Shown: positions 15,875 through 23,360 of the stretch, piece by piece
Layout: the number at the start of each line of letters is the position of its first letter
How positions within the stretch are numbered: position 1 is the first letter of the stretch
From: Thermoleophilaceae bacterium
GTDB taxonomy: Bacteria; Actinomycetota; Thermoleophilia; Solirubrobacterales; JACPNS01
Assembly: GCA_016463365.1 (NCBI GenBank)
Contig: JAEMRJ010000005.1
Span: forward strand, 1 to 45,556
Direction of reading: 5' to 3'
DNA: 45,556 nt
Program-made: the position numbers and the translations under genes
The notes under the pieces: generated by a model
What the model saw: the letters and a program-made list of their open reading frames with translations, nothing else
What the model was told of the DNA's origin: nothing
The model's database searches: none

Positions 15875-15897
15875 TGCGACGGTCTCCTCACGTCGCA
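15875..15897 (+). terminator. Possible terminator hairpin after the SDR gene
   Basis: TGCGACG (15875-15881) and CGTCGCA (15891-15897) form a 7-bp stem with a 9-nt loop, 23 bp after the SDR stop. No T-run follows, so it is a weak or factor-dependent terminator at best. Confidence 0.35.
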
Positions 15898-15985
15898 AGA
15901 TTCCGCATGACCAGTAGAGCAATATATGAATGCCCCGAATAGGGGATATAAATACAGTGATAGTTGGATAGAATTCTCTGCCTCG
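15898..15985 (+). promoter_or_regulatory. AT-rich promoter region of the secreted protease module
   Basis: This stretch is clearly AT-richer than its neighbours. It holds a CCCC-GAATA-GGGG hairpin (15933-15945), a TATAAAT run and a good -10 candidate TAGAAT (15969-15974), 55 bp before the TTG start at 16030. No convincing -35 is visible at 16-18 nt, so an alternative sigma factor or an activator is possible. Confidence 0.4.
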
Positions 15986-16029
15986 GCCGCATCACTTCAG
16001 GTGCGGTAAGCGATTGAACGGAGGATTTC

Positions 16030-16650
16030 TTGTCGACAAAACCAACTGCCAAAACGCGACGCATCTCGCTCGTGGTGCTGATCGCAGCGCTTTCGCTGGC
16101 CATGCTGGCCGGAGTACTTCTGTCGCGCTCCAACGTGAAGCCGGTGCAGGGAGAGCATTCGCAGGTCGTGACCGGCGCGACTGGCGTGGTTTGGGCCGCA
16201 GACTGGGTTCACGGCGGCAAGGACATCGCCGGGACGTCAGCAGCCGCAACCGTGATTGTGCGGGCACGCGTGAAGTCGATACGCGAAGGCGAATCGCTGA
16301 AGACTCCTTCGGCTCAGGACGTCGCTCCGCTTCCGACCCAGGTCATCGGATTTGAGACGCTTAAGGCGATCAAAGGTTCGCCAGGAACGACCTTCGAGCT
16401 GTTCAAGACCGGAACCCAGACGAAGTGGCTCGAGGATGACCCGGCGTATCAGTTGGGCGAGACGTATCTCTTGTTCCTCGAGAAGCGCCCCGACGGCCGC
16501 TTTATCCCCTTGGGGCCAGACGGTCGAATGAAACTCGGCGGTGACGGGAGTCTCAAGGTGCAGTCTGACGGGCCGATTTCACGGCAACTCACGAAACCGG
16601 CGACCGATGATCTGACCGAGGTCGAGACCGCAGCGAAGGGTGGAAACTAG
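16030..16650 (+). CDS. Exported/membrane-anchored protein of unknown function
   Basis: 206 residues. The start is TTG 16030, supported by a strong GGAGGA Shine-Dalgarno at 16020-16025. The N-terminus MSTKPTAKTRRISLVVLIAA, with a further hydrophobic run, is a signal anchor. The external part includes 'LKAIKGSPGTTFELF', 'AYQLGETYLLFLEKRPDGRF' and 'PLGPDGRMKLGGDGSLKV'. This strand pattern (GE.YLLFL...DGRF) recurs in small actinobacterial surface proteins as I remember them, but I know no function. It is the first gene of a module. Its stop is 2 bp before the protease gene, so the products are probably made together. Confidence 0.75.
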   Translation: MSTKPTAKTRRISLVVLIAALSLAMLAGVLLSRSNVKPVQGEHSQVVTGATGVVWAADWVHGGKDIAGTSAAATVIVRARVKSIREGESLKTPSAQDVAPLPTQVIGFETLKAIKGSPGTTFELFKTGTQTKWLEDDPAYQLGETYLLFLEKRPDGRFIPLGPDGRMKLGGDGSLKVQSDGPISRQLTKPATDDLTEVETAAKGGN

Positions 16651-16652
16651 TC

Positions 16653-17207
16653 ATGTGGACTTCAACGAAGCGACTTACGGGGACCCTCGTGCTGCTGACC
16701 GCGCTGCTGGTTGTGAGCGTGACTGCAATCGCGAGCGCCCACATCTTCAACTACAACGGCCAGTGGCTGCACAACGCCCACAATCGCAACTACTACGTGT
16801 ATCAAGGGACCAGTTCGGTTTGGAGCGCGCAGTCTCGCCAGGCTCAGATTGACTGGGACAACGTGATGAACGGAAGTTTGCGATTCAACAGCGTCGCGCA
16901 CGACAGCTCTGTCATCCACACCGTTGATCAGGCGTACGGGCCAACTGGCTGGATAGGCCTTGCGCCGCACTCCGCCTACCACGGCGGACACGGACACGTT
17001 CAGCTGAATCTGACCTACGGAAACGGGGCCGCCTATCAGGTCAAGCGTCAGGTCGCCTGTCACGAGATGGGCCACATGGTGGGTCTTGCGCACTCCGGCG
17101 ACGCGACCGACTGCATGGTCACACCGGTCAACATCAATCAGCCGATGTCACTTGGAGCAGGGCACCGCGACCAGATCCGCGGACAGTACAACTCGACCGG
17201 TCACTAG
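16653..17207 (+). CDS. Secreted matrixin-like zinc metalloprotease (metzincin)
   Basis: 184 residues. A signal peptide (hydrophobic 11-29, ending ASA-HIF) is followed by a compact catalytic domain without an obvious pro-region. The zinc motif is HEMGHMVGLAH: His137, Glu138, His141, His147. A Met with following Pro (CMVTP, Met155) sits eight residues after the third His, the matrixin-type Met-turn. Family members cleave extracellular proteins. The small size resembles actinobacterial snapalysin-like and matrixin-like proteases. It lies 2 bp after the anchored 16030 gene and before another exported protein. The target is unknown, and one neighbour might act as inhibitor or anchor. Confidence 0.88.
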   Translation: MWTSTKRLTGTLVLLTALLVVSVTAIASAHIFNYNGQWLHNAHNRNYYVYQGTSSVWSAQSRQAQIDWDNVMNGSLRFNSVAHDSSVIHTVDQAYGPTGWIGLAPHSAYHGGHGHVQLNLTYGNGAAYQVKRQVACHEMGHMVGLAHSGDATDCMVTPVNINQPMSLGAGHRDQIRGQYNSTGH

Positions 17208-17241
17208 GAAGGTGGCACCGCTCGGCGACCGCGACCACGCG

Positions 17242-17742
17242 ATGAGGCAGAATCTGTATATGGACTCACGGATTCATAGGGACATCACGCGTGTCGCGGT
17301 CGACTGCGGAGTCGTGTTGGTCGTGGCAGTGGCAGTGGCGGTCGCCGTCGCAAGCTGGCCCGCGCAGTCAAGCGCCGTCACGAGCCGATCGGTGCGGCCT
17401 GTTGTGAACAGCGTGAAGATGCTCACTCCCAGCGAAGATCGGGAAGGCAACTGGGTCAGCGTGCGTGCACGCGATGCAGACGCCACAGTGATCTCGCTTG
17501 AACTTCGACACCCGTCCGGTAACAAGGTGATTGCTGACGGGACATGTGAAACCGTCGCGAACAGGCGCAAACATACCGACGGTCGCCAGACTCGAATGTG
17601 GCTTCCTCTGGAGGGAGCGCCCGCTGAGGGCAATTACGTCTTGAGAGTCCGTGCCTATTCCGTCCGCTGTGACTCAAAATCCCATGGCTCGGGTCAATGG
17701 GGGCGTTACCGGACATTCACGCTGGATCGTGGCTCCAACTAA
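17242..17742 (+). CDS. Small exported protein of unknown function (protease module)
   Basis: 166 residues from ATG 17242; ATG 17260 and GTG 17212 are alternatives, and none has a good Shine-Dalgarno. The N-terminus holds a striking Val/Ala repeat (CGVVLVVAVAVAVAVAS), a membrane or signal segment coded by repeated GTGGCA/GTGGCG units. The exported ~110 residues look like one beta-sandwich (VKMLTPSEDREG, VISLELRHPSG, EGNYVLRVRAY) with two Cys. There is no catalytic motif. It follows the metzincin gene by 34 bp and ends 13 bp before leuS. A role with the protease is inferred from position only. Confidence 0.65.
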   Translation: MRQNLYMDSRIHRDITRVAVDCGVVLVVAVAVAVAVASWPAQSSAVTSRSVRPVVNSVKMLTPSEDREGNWVSVRARDADATVISLELRHPSGNKVIADGTCETVANRRKHTDGRQTRMWLPLEGAPAEGNYVLRVRAYSVRCDSKSHGSGQWGRYRTFTLDRGSN

Positions 17743-17745
17743 TCT
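17740..17745 (+). promoter_or_regulatory. -10 element for leuS
   Basis: TAATCT overlaps the stop of the preceding gene and ends 10 nt before the leuS ATG at 17756, giving a leader of a few bases at most. No clear -35. Confidence 0.4.
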
Positions 17746-17755
17746 CGCAGGCCAC

Positions 17756-20293
17756 ATGGCCGAGCAAGAGATCCAACACAGCGACGAGATCCAGCACCTG
17801 CGGTACGACCCGACCCAGATCGAGCCCAAGTGGCAGCAGGTCTGGCGCGACGAGAAGACCTGGCACGTCGGCAACAAGCCCGACGGGCGCCCGAGCTCGT
17901 ACGTGCTCGAGATGCTCCCTTACCCGTCCGGCGAGCCGCACATGGGCCACATGAAGGTCTACTCAGTCGGCGATGCGCTTGCGCACTACCGCCGTCGCAA
18001 CGGCATGCGCGTGCTGCACCCGATGGGCTACGACAGCTTCGGTCTCCCGGCAGAAAACTTCGCGATCAAGACCGGCCGCCCGCCGCGCGAGTCGACCGAG
18101 GACGCGATCGCCGAGTTCCGTCGCCAGTTTGAAACCTGGGGCGTCTCGATCGACTGGGACCGTGAGTTCGGCACGCACCAGCCCACGTACTACCGCTGGA
18201 CGCAGTGGATCTTCCTGAAGCTTTTTGAGGCCGGCCTTGCCTACCAGAAGGAAGCGGCGGTCAACTGGTGCCCGAACGATCAGACCGTGCTCGCCAACGA
18301 GCAGGTCGTCGACGGGCACTGCGAGCGCTGCGGCCACGCGGTCGAGATCAAGCAGCTCAAGCAATGGTTCTTCAAGATCACCGAGTACGCCGACCGCCTG
18401 CTCAACGACATGAGCACCGAGCTTGACGGCTGGCCGCAGAACGTCAAGACGATGCAGAAGAACTGGATCGGTCGATCTGAGGGCGCAGAAGTCGTTTTCA
18501 CCTGCAAGTCGATCGACGTCGACTATCCCGTCTTCACCACGCGCCCCGACACGCTCTTCGGCGCGACGTTCTTCGTGCTCTCGCCCGAGCACCCCGACGT
18601 CACGAAGATCGCTGCCGGCACCGGCCAGGAAGAAGCCGTGCGCGAGTACGTCAACGCCAGCGCGCAGAAGACCAAAGAAGAGCGCGGCGACGACGACAAG
18701 GAAAAGACCGGCGTGTACCTGGGCCGCACGATCACCAACCCGGTCAACGGCGAAGAGATTCCGATGTACGTCGCCGATTACGTGCTCATGGAGTACGGCA
18801 CCGGCGCGATCATGGCCGTCCCGGCGCACGATCAGCGCGACTACGAGTTCGCCAGGAAGTTTGAGATTGAGATCCGCCAGGTGATCGCGCCGGCAGGCGA
18901 AGACGTCGAAGTTCCCGAGGACGCCGCCTACGTCAGCTCGACCGGCAGCGACGTGCTCGTCAACAGCGGTGAGTTCACCGGGCAGAGTTCGCTCGAGGCC
19001 AAGGCCGCCGTGACTGACTGGTTGAAGACTTCAGGCCGCGGCGAGAGCACAGTCAACTACAAGCTGCGCGACTGGCTGATCAGCCGCCAGCGCTACTGGG
19101 GCTGTCCGATTCCGGTGGTGCACTGCGAGAGCTGCGGAATCGTCCCGATCCCAGAGGCCGCGCTACCCGTGCAGCTCCCCGAGATCAGCGACTACCTGCC
19201 CAAGGGCAAGTCGCCGCTCGCCGCCGCAACCGACTGGGTCGAGGTTCACTGCCCGACCTGCAAGGGCCCGGCCGAGCGCGAGACCGACACGATGGACACG
19301 TTCGTCGATTCCTCCTGGTACTTCATGCGCTACACCGACGCCAAGAACGACCGCGAGCCCTGGCACCGCGCGGTGCTGAACGAGTGGATGCCGGTCGACA
19401 ACTACATCGGCGGCGTCGAGCACGCGATTCTGCACCTGATGTACGCGCGCTTCTTCACCAAGGCGCTGCACGACCTTGGCCTCGTGGGCGCGACCGAGCC
19501 GTTCAAGAACCTCTTCACCCAGGGCATGATCACCCGCGACGGCGCGAAGATGAGCAAGTCGCGCGGCAACGTGATCAGCCCGCGCAGCTACGTCGAGAAG
19601 TACGGCGCCGACACCGCGCGCGCCTACGTGCTGTTCATCGGTCCGCCTGAGCAGGACGCCGACTGGGACGACCAGGGGGTGGAGGGGGTCCACCGCTTCC
19701 TCGCGCGCCTCTGGCGCCTGGGCCTGGAGGTCGACACGGCCGGCGCAGGCAGCGGGGTGGAGGCTCCGACCTCAGTCTCGAGCGACGCCGCCAACGCAGT
19801 CATGCGCAAGGCCAACTGGGCGATCGACAAGGTCACGGTCGACATGGAGGGCCGCTTCGCCTTCAACACAGCGATCGCAGCGGTCATGGAACTGGTCAAC
19901 GAGCTCTACAAGCAGAAGGACGCGCTGGTCAGCGAAGGCGGCGAGAGCGCGCAGGCGCTGCGCTTTGCCACGGCTTCTGCAGCATCCCTGCTGTTTCCTT
20001 TTGCCCCGCACGTCTCTGCTGAGGTGTTTGAGCTGCTTGGCGGTGGCCGCGTCTGGGAGGCCGACTGGCCCAAGGCGGACGAGAGCTTCCTGAAGTCCGA
20101 CGAGATCACGTTGGTCGTCCAGGTCAACGGAAAGGTGCGCGACAAGATCACCGCGGCGGCCGACGCCACGCAGGAAGAACTGCTCGATCTGGCCAAGTCT
20201 TCCGAGAAGATCGCGGGCTACGTTGACGGCAAAGAGCTGATCAAAGAGATCGTCGTGCCGGGCAAGCTTGTGAATCTCGTGGTGAAGGGCTGA
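17756..20293 (+). CDS. leuS: Leucyl-tRNA synthetase
   Basis: 845 residues. The class I HIGH motif is HMGH (62-65) in LPYPSGEPHMGHMKVYSVGD, and the KMSKS loop is exact (598-602). The editing CP1 domain has VFTTRPDTLFGATF. A Cys4-type zinc region (CPNDQTVLANEQ, CERCGH) and the C-terminal VNGKVRDKI segment are present. It charges tRNA-Leu and hydrolyses mischarged products. The frame extends upstream to 17651, but those residues are unlike LeuRS and overlap the previous gene. ATG 17756 gives the normal N-terminus (YDPTQIEPKWQQVW soon after). It is convergent with the MpaB-like gene 12 bp downstream. Confidence 0.98.
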   Translation: MAEQEIQHSDEIQHLRYDPTQIEPKWQQVWRDEKTWHVGNKPDGRPSSYVLEMLPYPSGEPHMGHMKVYSVGDALAHYRRRNGMRVLHPMGYDSFGLPAENFAIKTGRPPRESTEDAIAEFRRQFETWGVSIDWDREFGTHQPTYYRWTQWIFLKLFEAGLAYQKEAAVNWCPNDQTVLANEQVVDGHCERCGHAVEIKQLKQWFFKITEYADRLLNDMSTELDGWPQNVKTMQKNWIGRSEGAEVVFTCKSIDVDYPVFTTRPDTLFGATFFVLSPEHPDVTKIAAGTGQEEAVREYVNASAQKTKEERGDDDKEKTGVYLGRTITNPVNGEEIPMYVADYVLMEYGTGAIMAVPAHDQRDYEFARKFEIEIRQVIAPAGEDVEVPEDAAYVSSTGSDVLVNSGEFTGQSSLEAKAAVTDWLKTSGRGESTVNYKLRDWLISRQRYWGCPIPVVHCESCGIVPIPEAALPVQLPEISDYLPKGKSPLAAATDWVEVHCPTCKGPAERETDTMDTFVDSSWYFMRYTDAKNDREPWHRAVLNEWMPVDNYIGGVEHAILHLMYARFFTKALHDLGLVGATEPFKNLFTQGMITRDGAKMSKSRGNVISPRSYVEKYGADTARAYVLFIGPPEQDADWDDQGVEGVHRFLARLWRLGLEVDTAGAGSGVEAPTSVSSDAANAVMRKANWAIDKVTVDMEGRFAFNTAIAAVMELVNELYKQKDALVSEGGESAQALRFATASAASLLFPFAPHVSAEVFELLGGGRVWEADWPKADESFLKSDEITLVVQVNGKVRDKITAAADATQEELLDLAKSSEKIAGYVDGKELIKEIVVPGKLVNLVVKG

Positions 20294-20305
20294 GCGCAGA
20301 AACCG

Positions 20306-21325
20306 CTATCTACGCGGCCGCGGAGTGACGCCGGTGCCCATTTTCTTGGCGGCGTAGTCGTCGAACGAGTTGGCGATCGTGTCGTAGCCGAGTGCGCGGT
20401 CCATCGCCTTGGCGTTGACTGCGGTCCAGCGGCGGAGGGCCCAGTCGCTGCGGCCGGACTTCTGCAGCCCGGCCATCTGGCGCAGCGAGCTCGGCATCAA
20501 GGTGGCGGCGGCATGGCCGGCCCATTTCAGGTTGACGGCGAAGGGCCACTCCTTGACAGACACCTTTCGCAGGTCGGGCCTGGCGACAAATTGGATCGTC
20601 TCGACTGCTGTCTGGCTCGCGCAGAGGTGAGGAATCATCGAGGCGAAGTACTCGCGATACTCCGCGCGGGATGTCGGAATCATCGCCGCCGGGATCCCCA
20701 GCAGCTCGCCGGCCACGACGTATTCCCTGAGATAGCGCTCCTGGTCTTCGTCACTCAGGTCGCCGACAAACTCGCGGCGGGCGACCAGCAGCGAATAGGT
20801 CTGGGCGCAGTGAACCCATAGAAGCGTCTCGGGATCGTTCGCGGAGAATTCGCGACCGGTGACGGGATCTGTGCCCCTGATGTGCGCGTGTACGCGTCGA
20901 ACCTGCGCCGCTGCCTCATTTGCGGATGCGGTGTCGGAAAAGACGATGTGGTGCACGTACTGAGCAGTGCGGCGAAAACGGCCGAGCGGATCGGTCATGA
21001 AGTCCGAATGCATCGCCACGCCGGCCATCGCAAGCGGGTGGAGCGACTGGATCATCAACGCGCGAAAGCCGCCGACGATCGTGATCGGGTGTGAATGGAT
21101 CTTCCAGGTCACGCTCTCGGGTCCGAACAGTCCCCAGTCGGCGTGCTCCTCAAGCTGCGCATCGATCTCCGCGAGGCGATCGCGGGTGAAGCGGCCGAAT
21201 GGCTTGCGCAATTCGGATGCCGCTGTTTCGCGCTGGTCAGCGCGGTTGGATGCGTGGCGAGCTTCCATTTGGACGGATTGGTCGGGCCGGACAGGAAACG
21301 TCTTGTGTTGCTCAGATCGTGTCAC
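20306..21325 (-). CDS. MpaB/Lcp-like oxygenase family protein (DUF2236)
   Basis: 339 residues. Family motifs are GLFGPESVTWKIHSHPITIV, ALMIQSLHPLAMAGVAMHSDF, the RFRRTAQYVHHIVFSD segment and LLWVHCAQTYSLL. They include conserved His and Arg residues of the type that hold heme b in Lcp rubber oxygenase and fungal MpaB'. The natural substrate of most members is unknown. The longest start is GTG 21325; ATG 21268 is an alternative, and neither has a clear Shine-Dalgarno. Two small hairpins lie just upstream. The gene follows rmuC on the same strand after 109 bp. Confidence 0.85.
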   Translation of the reverse strand: MTRSEQHKTFPVRPDQSVQMEARHASNRADQRETAASELRKPFGRFTRDRLAEIDAQLEEHADWGLFGPESVTWKIHSHPITIVGGFRALMIQSLHPLAMAGVAMHSDFMTDPLGRFRRTAQYVHHIVFSDTASANEAAAQVRRVHAHIRGTDPVTGREFSANDPETLLWVHCAQTYSLLVARREFVGDLSDEDQERYLREYVVAGELLGIPAAMIPTSRAEYREYFASMIPHLCASQTAVETIQFVARPDLRKVSVKEWPFAVNLKWAGHAAATLMPSSLRQMAGLQKSGRSDWALRRWTAVNAKAMDRALGYDTIANSFDDYAAKKMGTGVTPRPRR

Positions 21326-21331
21326 CGAGAC

Positions 21332-21370
21332 TCTGGGATCCTGATCCCAGATGCGACACTGCTTCGCAGT
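21332..21370 (-). promoter_or_regulatory. Two adjacent hairpins upstream of the MpaB-like gene
   Basis: TCTGGGATC (21332-21340) pairs perfectly with GATCCCAGA (21343-21351), leaving a 2-nt centre. ACTGC (21358-21362) pairs with GCAGT (21366-21370) around TTC. The first starts 7 bp from the GTG start and would make a good operator or a translation-blocking leader. Either could also end rmuC transcription, but no T-run follows. Confidence 0.4.
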
Positions 21371-21434
21371 CTAAGGAGAATTCGTCACTTGCGCAATGGG
21401 TCGCGAAAAACCTTGCAGATTGCGGTAGTGATTG

Positions 21435-22634
21435 CTACTGGCTCGTAGGTGTCAGGCTGAGCACTTCTGGCTCGAATTCTGGCGCGGTGAGTTCTTCGGC
21501 ACCGCTCTTGAGGCCGTCGATCTTGTCGATCGTCTTGTCGAGCTGACGCTCGCGCACGCCGGTGAGATCCTCCCACTGCTTGGTTGCCGTGTTGAATGCT
21601 CGTTGAACGCCCTGGGTCTGGTCTTTGTACTTCTCCCATTGCGCGCGGAAATCGCCGATCGCCCCCTGGATCTCGCGGGTCTTTGACTCCAGGCGGAAGT
21701 TGTCGGCCGACTGGCGGATCACGGCAAGCACCGCAAACAGCGTCAGCGGCGAGCAGATCACGACGTGGTTCTGGAGTGCGAAGTTGATGATCGTGGCGTC
21801 CTGCTCGTGGATGAAGCCGTAGATCTGCTCGTTGGGGATGAACACGAGCGTGTAGTCGAGCGTGCCCTCGGAAGGATTGATGTAGTCGCGGGTGGTGACT
21901 TCTTTGATGCGGTTCTTGGTGTCTCGCAGGAACTCTTTGGCGGCTGCGTCGCGTTCGGGGGCGGTGTCGGCTTCGAGGTAGCGGTTGAATGCGGCCATCG
22001 GCATCTTCACGTCCATGTTCAGCGTGCGCTGGTCGGGCAACAGGAATGTGAAGTCCGGGCGGCTGCCCTCGGCGGTGGTCTGCTGTTTGCGGTAGCTGAC
22101 ACCTTCGATGAAACCGGCGATGCGCAGAACGTCTTCGGCGACATGCTCGCCCCAGGCGCCGCGGGACTGGCTGCCGGAAAGCGCCTCGTTGAGCTTCTGG
22201 GTGTTCTGCTGGAGTATCTGGGTGGCCTCGCGGGACTGCTTGACGGCCTCGGCGATCTGGCCGAAGCTCTCGACGCGCTGCTTGTCGGTGTTGGTGACGA
22301 ACTCGCGCACGCCCTTGAGCTCGGTGCGGATGTTCTCGAGGCCTTTGTCGATCTCTTGTTGGCGGGCTCTGAGCTGCTGCTCGCCGAGCTCGGTCTCTTG
22401 TTTGAGGTGGGACTTGGCGAGGTTGAGGAAGCTTTCAGTCTGCTTCTGGGCGACGGCGCTCTGCGACTCGAGCAGGCGGATCTCGAGTTCCTTTTCGTGC
22501 TCGGCGCGGTCGCGCTCGAGCTGCGCGAACAGGGCGGCGCTGCGCTGGGCCTCGGCGCGCGGCTGGACAAAGACGATGTAGGCGGCCAGAGCGAGGATTG
22601 CGATGACGGCGACTGCGAGAAGGGCGATTTCCAT
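21435..22634 (-). CDS. rmuC: DNA recombination protein RmuC
   Basis: 399 residues. The N-terminal membrane segment (5-25) is followed by a long charged coiled coil (to about 165: AQRSAALFAQLERDRAEHEK; LRARQQEIDKGLENIRTEL). The RmuC nuclease-like core then starts GSQSRGAWGEHVAEDVLRIAG and includes SRPDFTFLLPDQRTLNMDVKMP and LDYTLVFIPNEQIYGFIHEQD. RmuC limits inversion at short repeats and is thought to act on DNA at stalled forks. Its promoter region carries a LexA-type site (22666-22677), consistent with DNA-damage control. Divergent from comEA. Confidence 0.95.
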   Translation of the reverse strand: MEIALLAVAVIAILALAAYIVFVQPRAEAQRSAALFAQLERDRAEHEKELEIRLLESQSAVAQKQTESFLNLAKSHLKQETELGEQQLRARQQEIDKGLENIRTELKGVREFVTNTDKQRVESFGQIAEAVKQSREATQILQQNTQKLNEALSGSQSRGAWGEHVAEDVLRIAGFIEGVSYRKQQTTAEGSRPDFTFLLPDQRTLNMDVKMPMAAFNRYLEADTAPERDAAAKEFLRDTKNRIKEVTTRDYINPSEGTLDYTLVFIPNEQIYGFIHEQDATIINFALQNHVVICSPLTLFAVLAVIRQSADNFRLESKTREIQGAIGDFRAQWEKYKDQTQGVQRAFNTATKQWEDLTGVRERQLDKTIDKIDGLKSGAEELTAPEFEPEVLSLTPTSQ

Positions 22635-22643
22635 GATCAGGCC

Positions 22644-22649
22644 ATCTTG
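22644..22649 (-). promoter_or_regulatory. Possible -10 for rmuC
   Basis: On the minus strand CAAGAT ends 9 nt before the rmuC ATG. The expected -35 position (about 22667-22672) lies within the GAAC-N4-GTTC site, so a bound repressor would block it. Confidence 0.3.
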
Positions 22650-22665
22650 TCAGGGTCGTGGGACG

Positions 22666-22677
22666 GAACGTACGTTC
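22666..22677 (+). promoter_or_regulatory. LexA-type SOS box candidate
   Basis: GAACGTACGTTC is a perfect 12-bp palindrome with the GAAC-N4-GTTC form of the LexA/DinR site of Gram-positive bacteria and actinomycetes (mycobacterial consensus about TCGAAC-N4-GTTCGA). It sits 31 bp before the rmuC start and 54 bp before the comEA -35. Geometry favours control of rmuC. LexA itself is not in the window. Confidence 0.6.
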
Positions 22678-22730
22678 GGTCTGGCCGCAAAGATTTCACA
22701 GTTCTGACGCTGACCTGAAAGAAATCGGTC

Positions 22731-22759
22731 TTGATCGGTAACGCGCTGATCCGTAGCGT
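22731..22759 (+). promoter_or_regulatory. comEA promoter (-35/-10, leaderless)
   Basis: TTGATC (22731-22736), a 17-nt spacer and TAGCGT (22754-22759) make a good sigma-70-type promoter. The -10 ends 7 nt before GTG 22767. The TTG at 22731 is therefore better read as the -35 than as a start codon. Confidence 0.6.
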
Positions 22760-22766
22760 TGTGCGG

Positions 22767-23360
22767 GTGCAGGATACGAGCAAGCAGATGCTGGTCGTCT
22801 ACGCCGCCGCGGCGCTCGCGGTGGCGCTGATCGGGGCGCGATATCTGCAGTCGGCTGCCGCCGAGGGCGGGGGCGGGGCCGCGAGTTTCAGCCGAGCTGA
22901 TTCTGCGGCCGGGGCCAGTGGCGCTACCGGGCACGCGCAGGCGGCAAAGTTCCAGGCGCTGGTGGTCTACGTCTCGGGGGCGGTGGCGCGCCCCGGGCTT
23001 GTGCGCCTGCGCGACGGCGACCGGGTCGGCGACGCGGTCGAGGCAGCTGGTGGCGCGCGCGGCTCTGCCGACCTGAATCTGGTGAACCTGGCGGCGCCGG
23101 TCGCAGACGGTCAACAGGTGACCGTGCCGCAGCGCGCGAGTGGCGCCGCCGGGGCAACCGGGTCAAGCGGCCCGATCAGCCTCTCAAGTGCGTCGCTCGA
23201 GCAACTCGACCAGCTGGACGGCGTCGGCCCGGGGCTGGCGCAGAAGATCATCGACTATCGCGGCCAGCACGGAGGGTTTCGATCGATCGACGAACTCGGC
23301 GAAGTACCGGGGATCGGAGAGAAGCGTCTGGAGTCGTTACGCGCTCAGCTGCAGCCGTGA
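22767..23360 (+). CDS. comEA: Competence protein ComEA (DNA receptor)
   Basis: 197 residues from GTG 22767. There is one N-terminal membrane segment (LVVYAAAALAVALIGARYL), a Gly/Ala/Ser linker, an SLBB-type domain (VVYVSGAVARPGLVRLRDGD), a second Gly/Ala linker, and a C-terminal helix-hairpin-helix DNA-binding domain (LDQLDGVGPGLAQKIIDYRG; ELGEVPGIGEKRLESLR). ComEA binds incoming double-stranded DNA at the outer face of the membrane. I reject the TTG 22731 start because that triplet lies in a good -35. It overlaps comEC by 4 bp (GTGA). Confidence 0.93.
   Translation: MQDTSKQMLVVYAAAALAVALIGARYLQSAAAEGGGGAASFSRADSAAGASGATGHAQAAKFQALVVYVSGAVARPGLVRLRDGDRVGDAVEAAGGARGSADLNLVNLAAPVADGQQVTVPQRASGAAGATGSSGPISLSSASLEQLDQLDGVGPGLAQKIIDYRGQHGGFRSIDELGEVPGIGEKRLESLRAQLQP

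Noticed and set aside
17651..17755. N-terminal extension of leuS
   Set aside because: The added 35 residues overlap the preceding gene and are not part of LeuRS; ATG 17756 fits the family.
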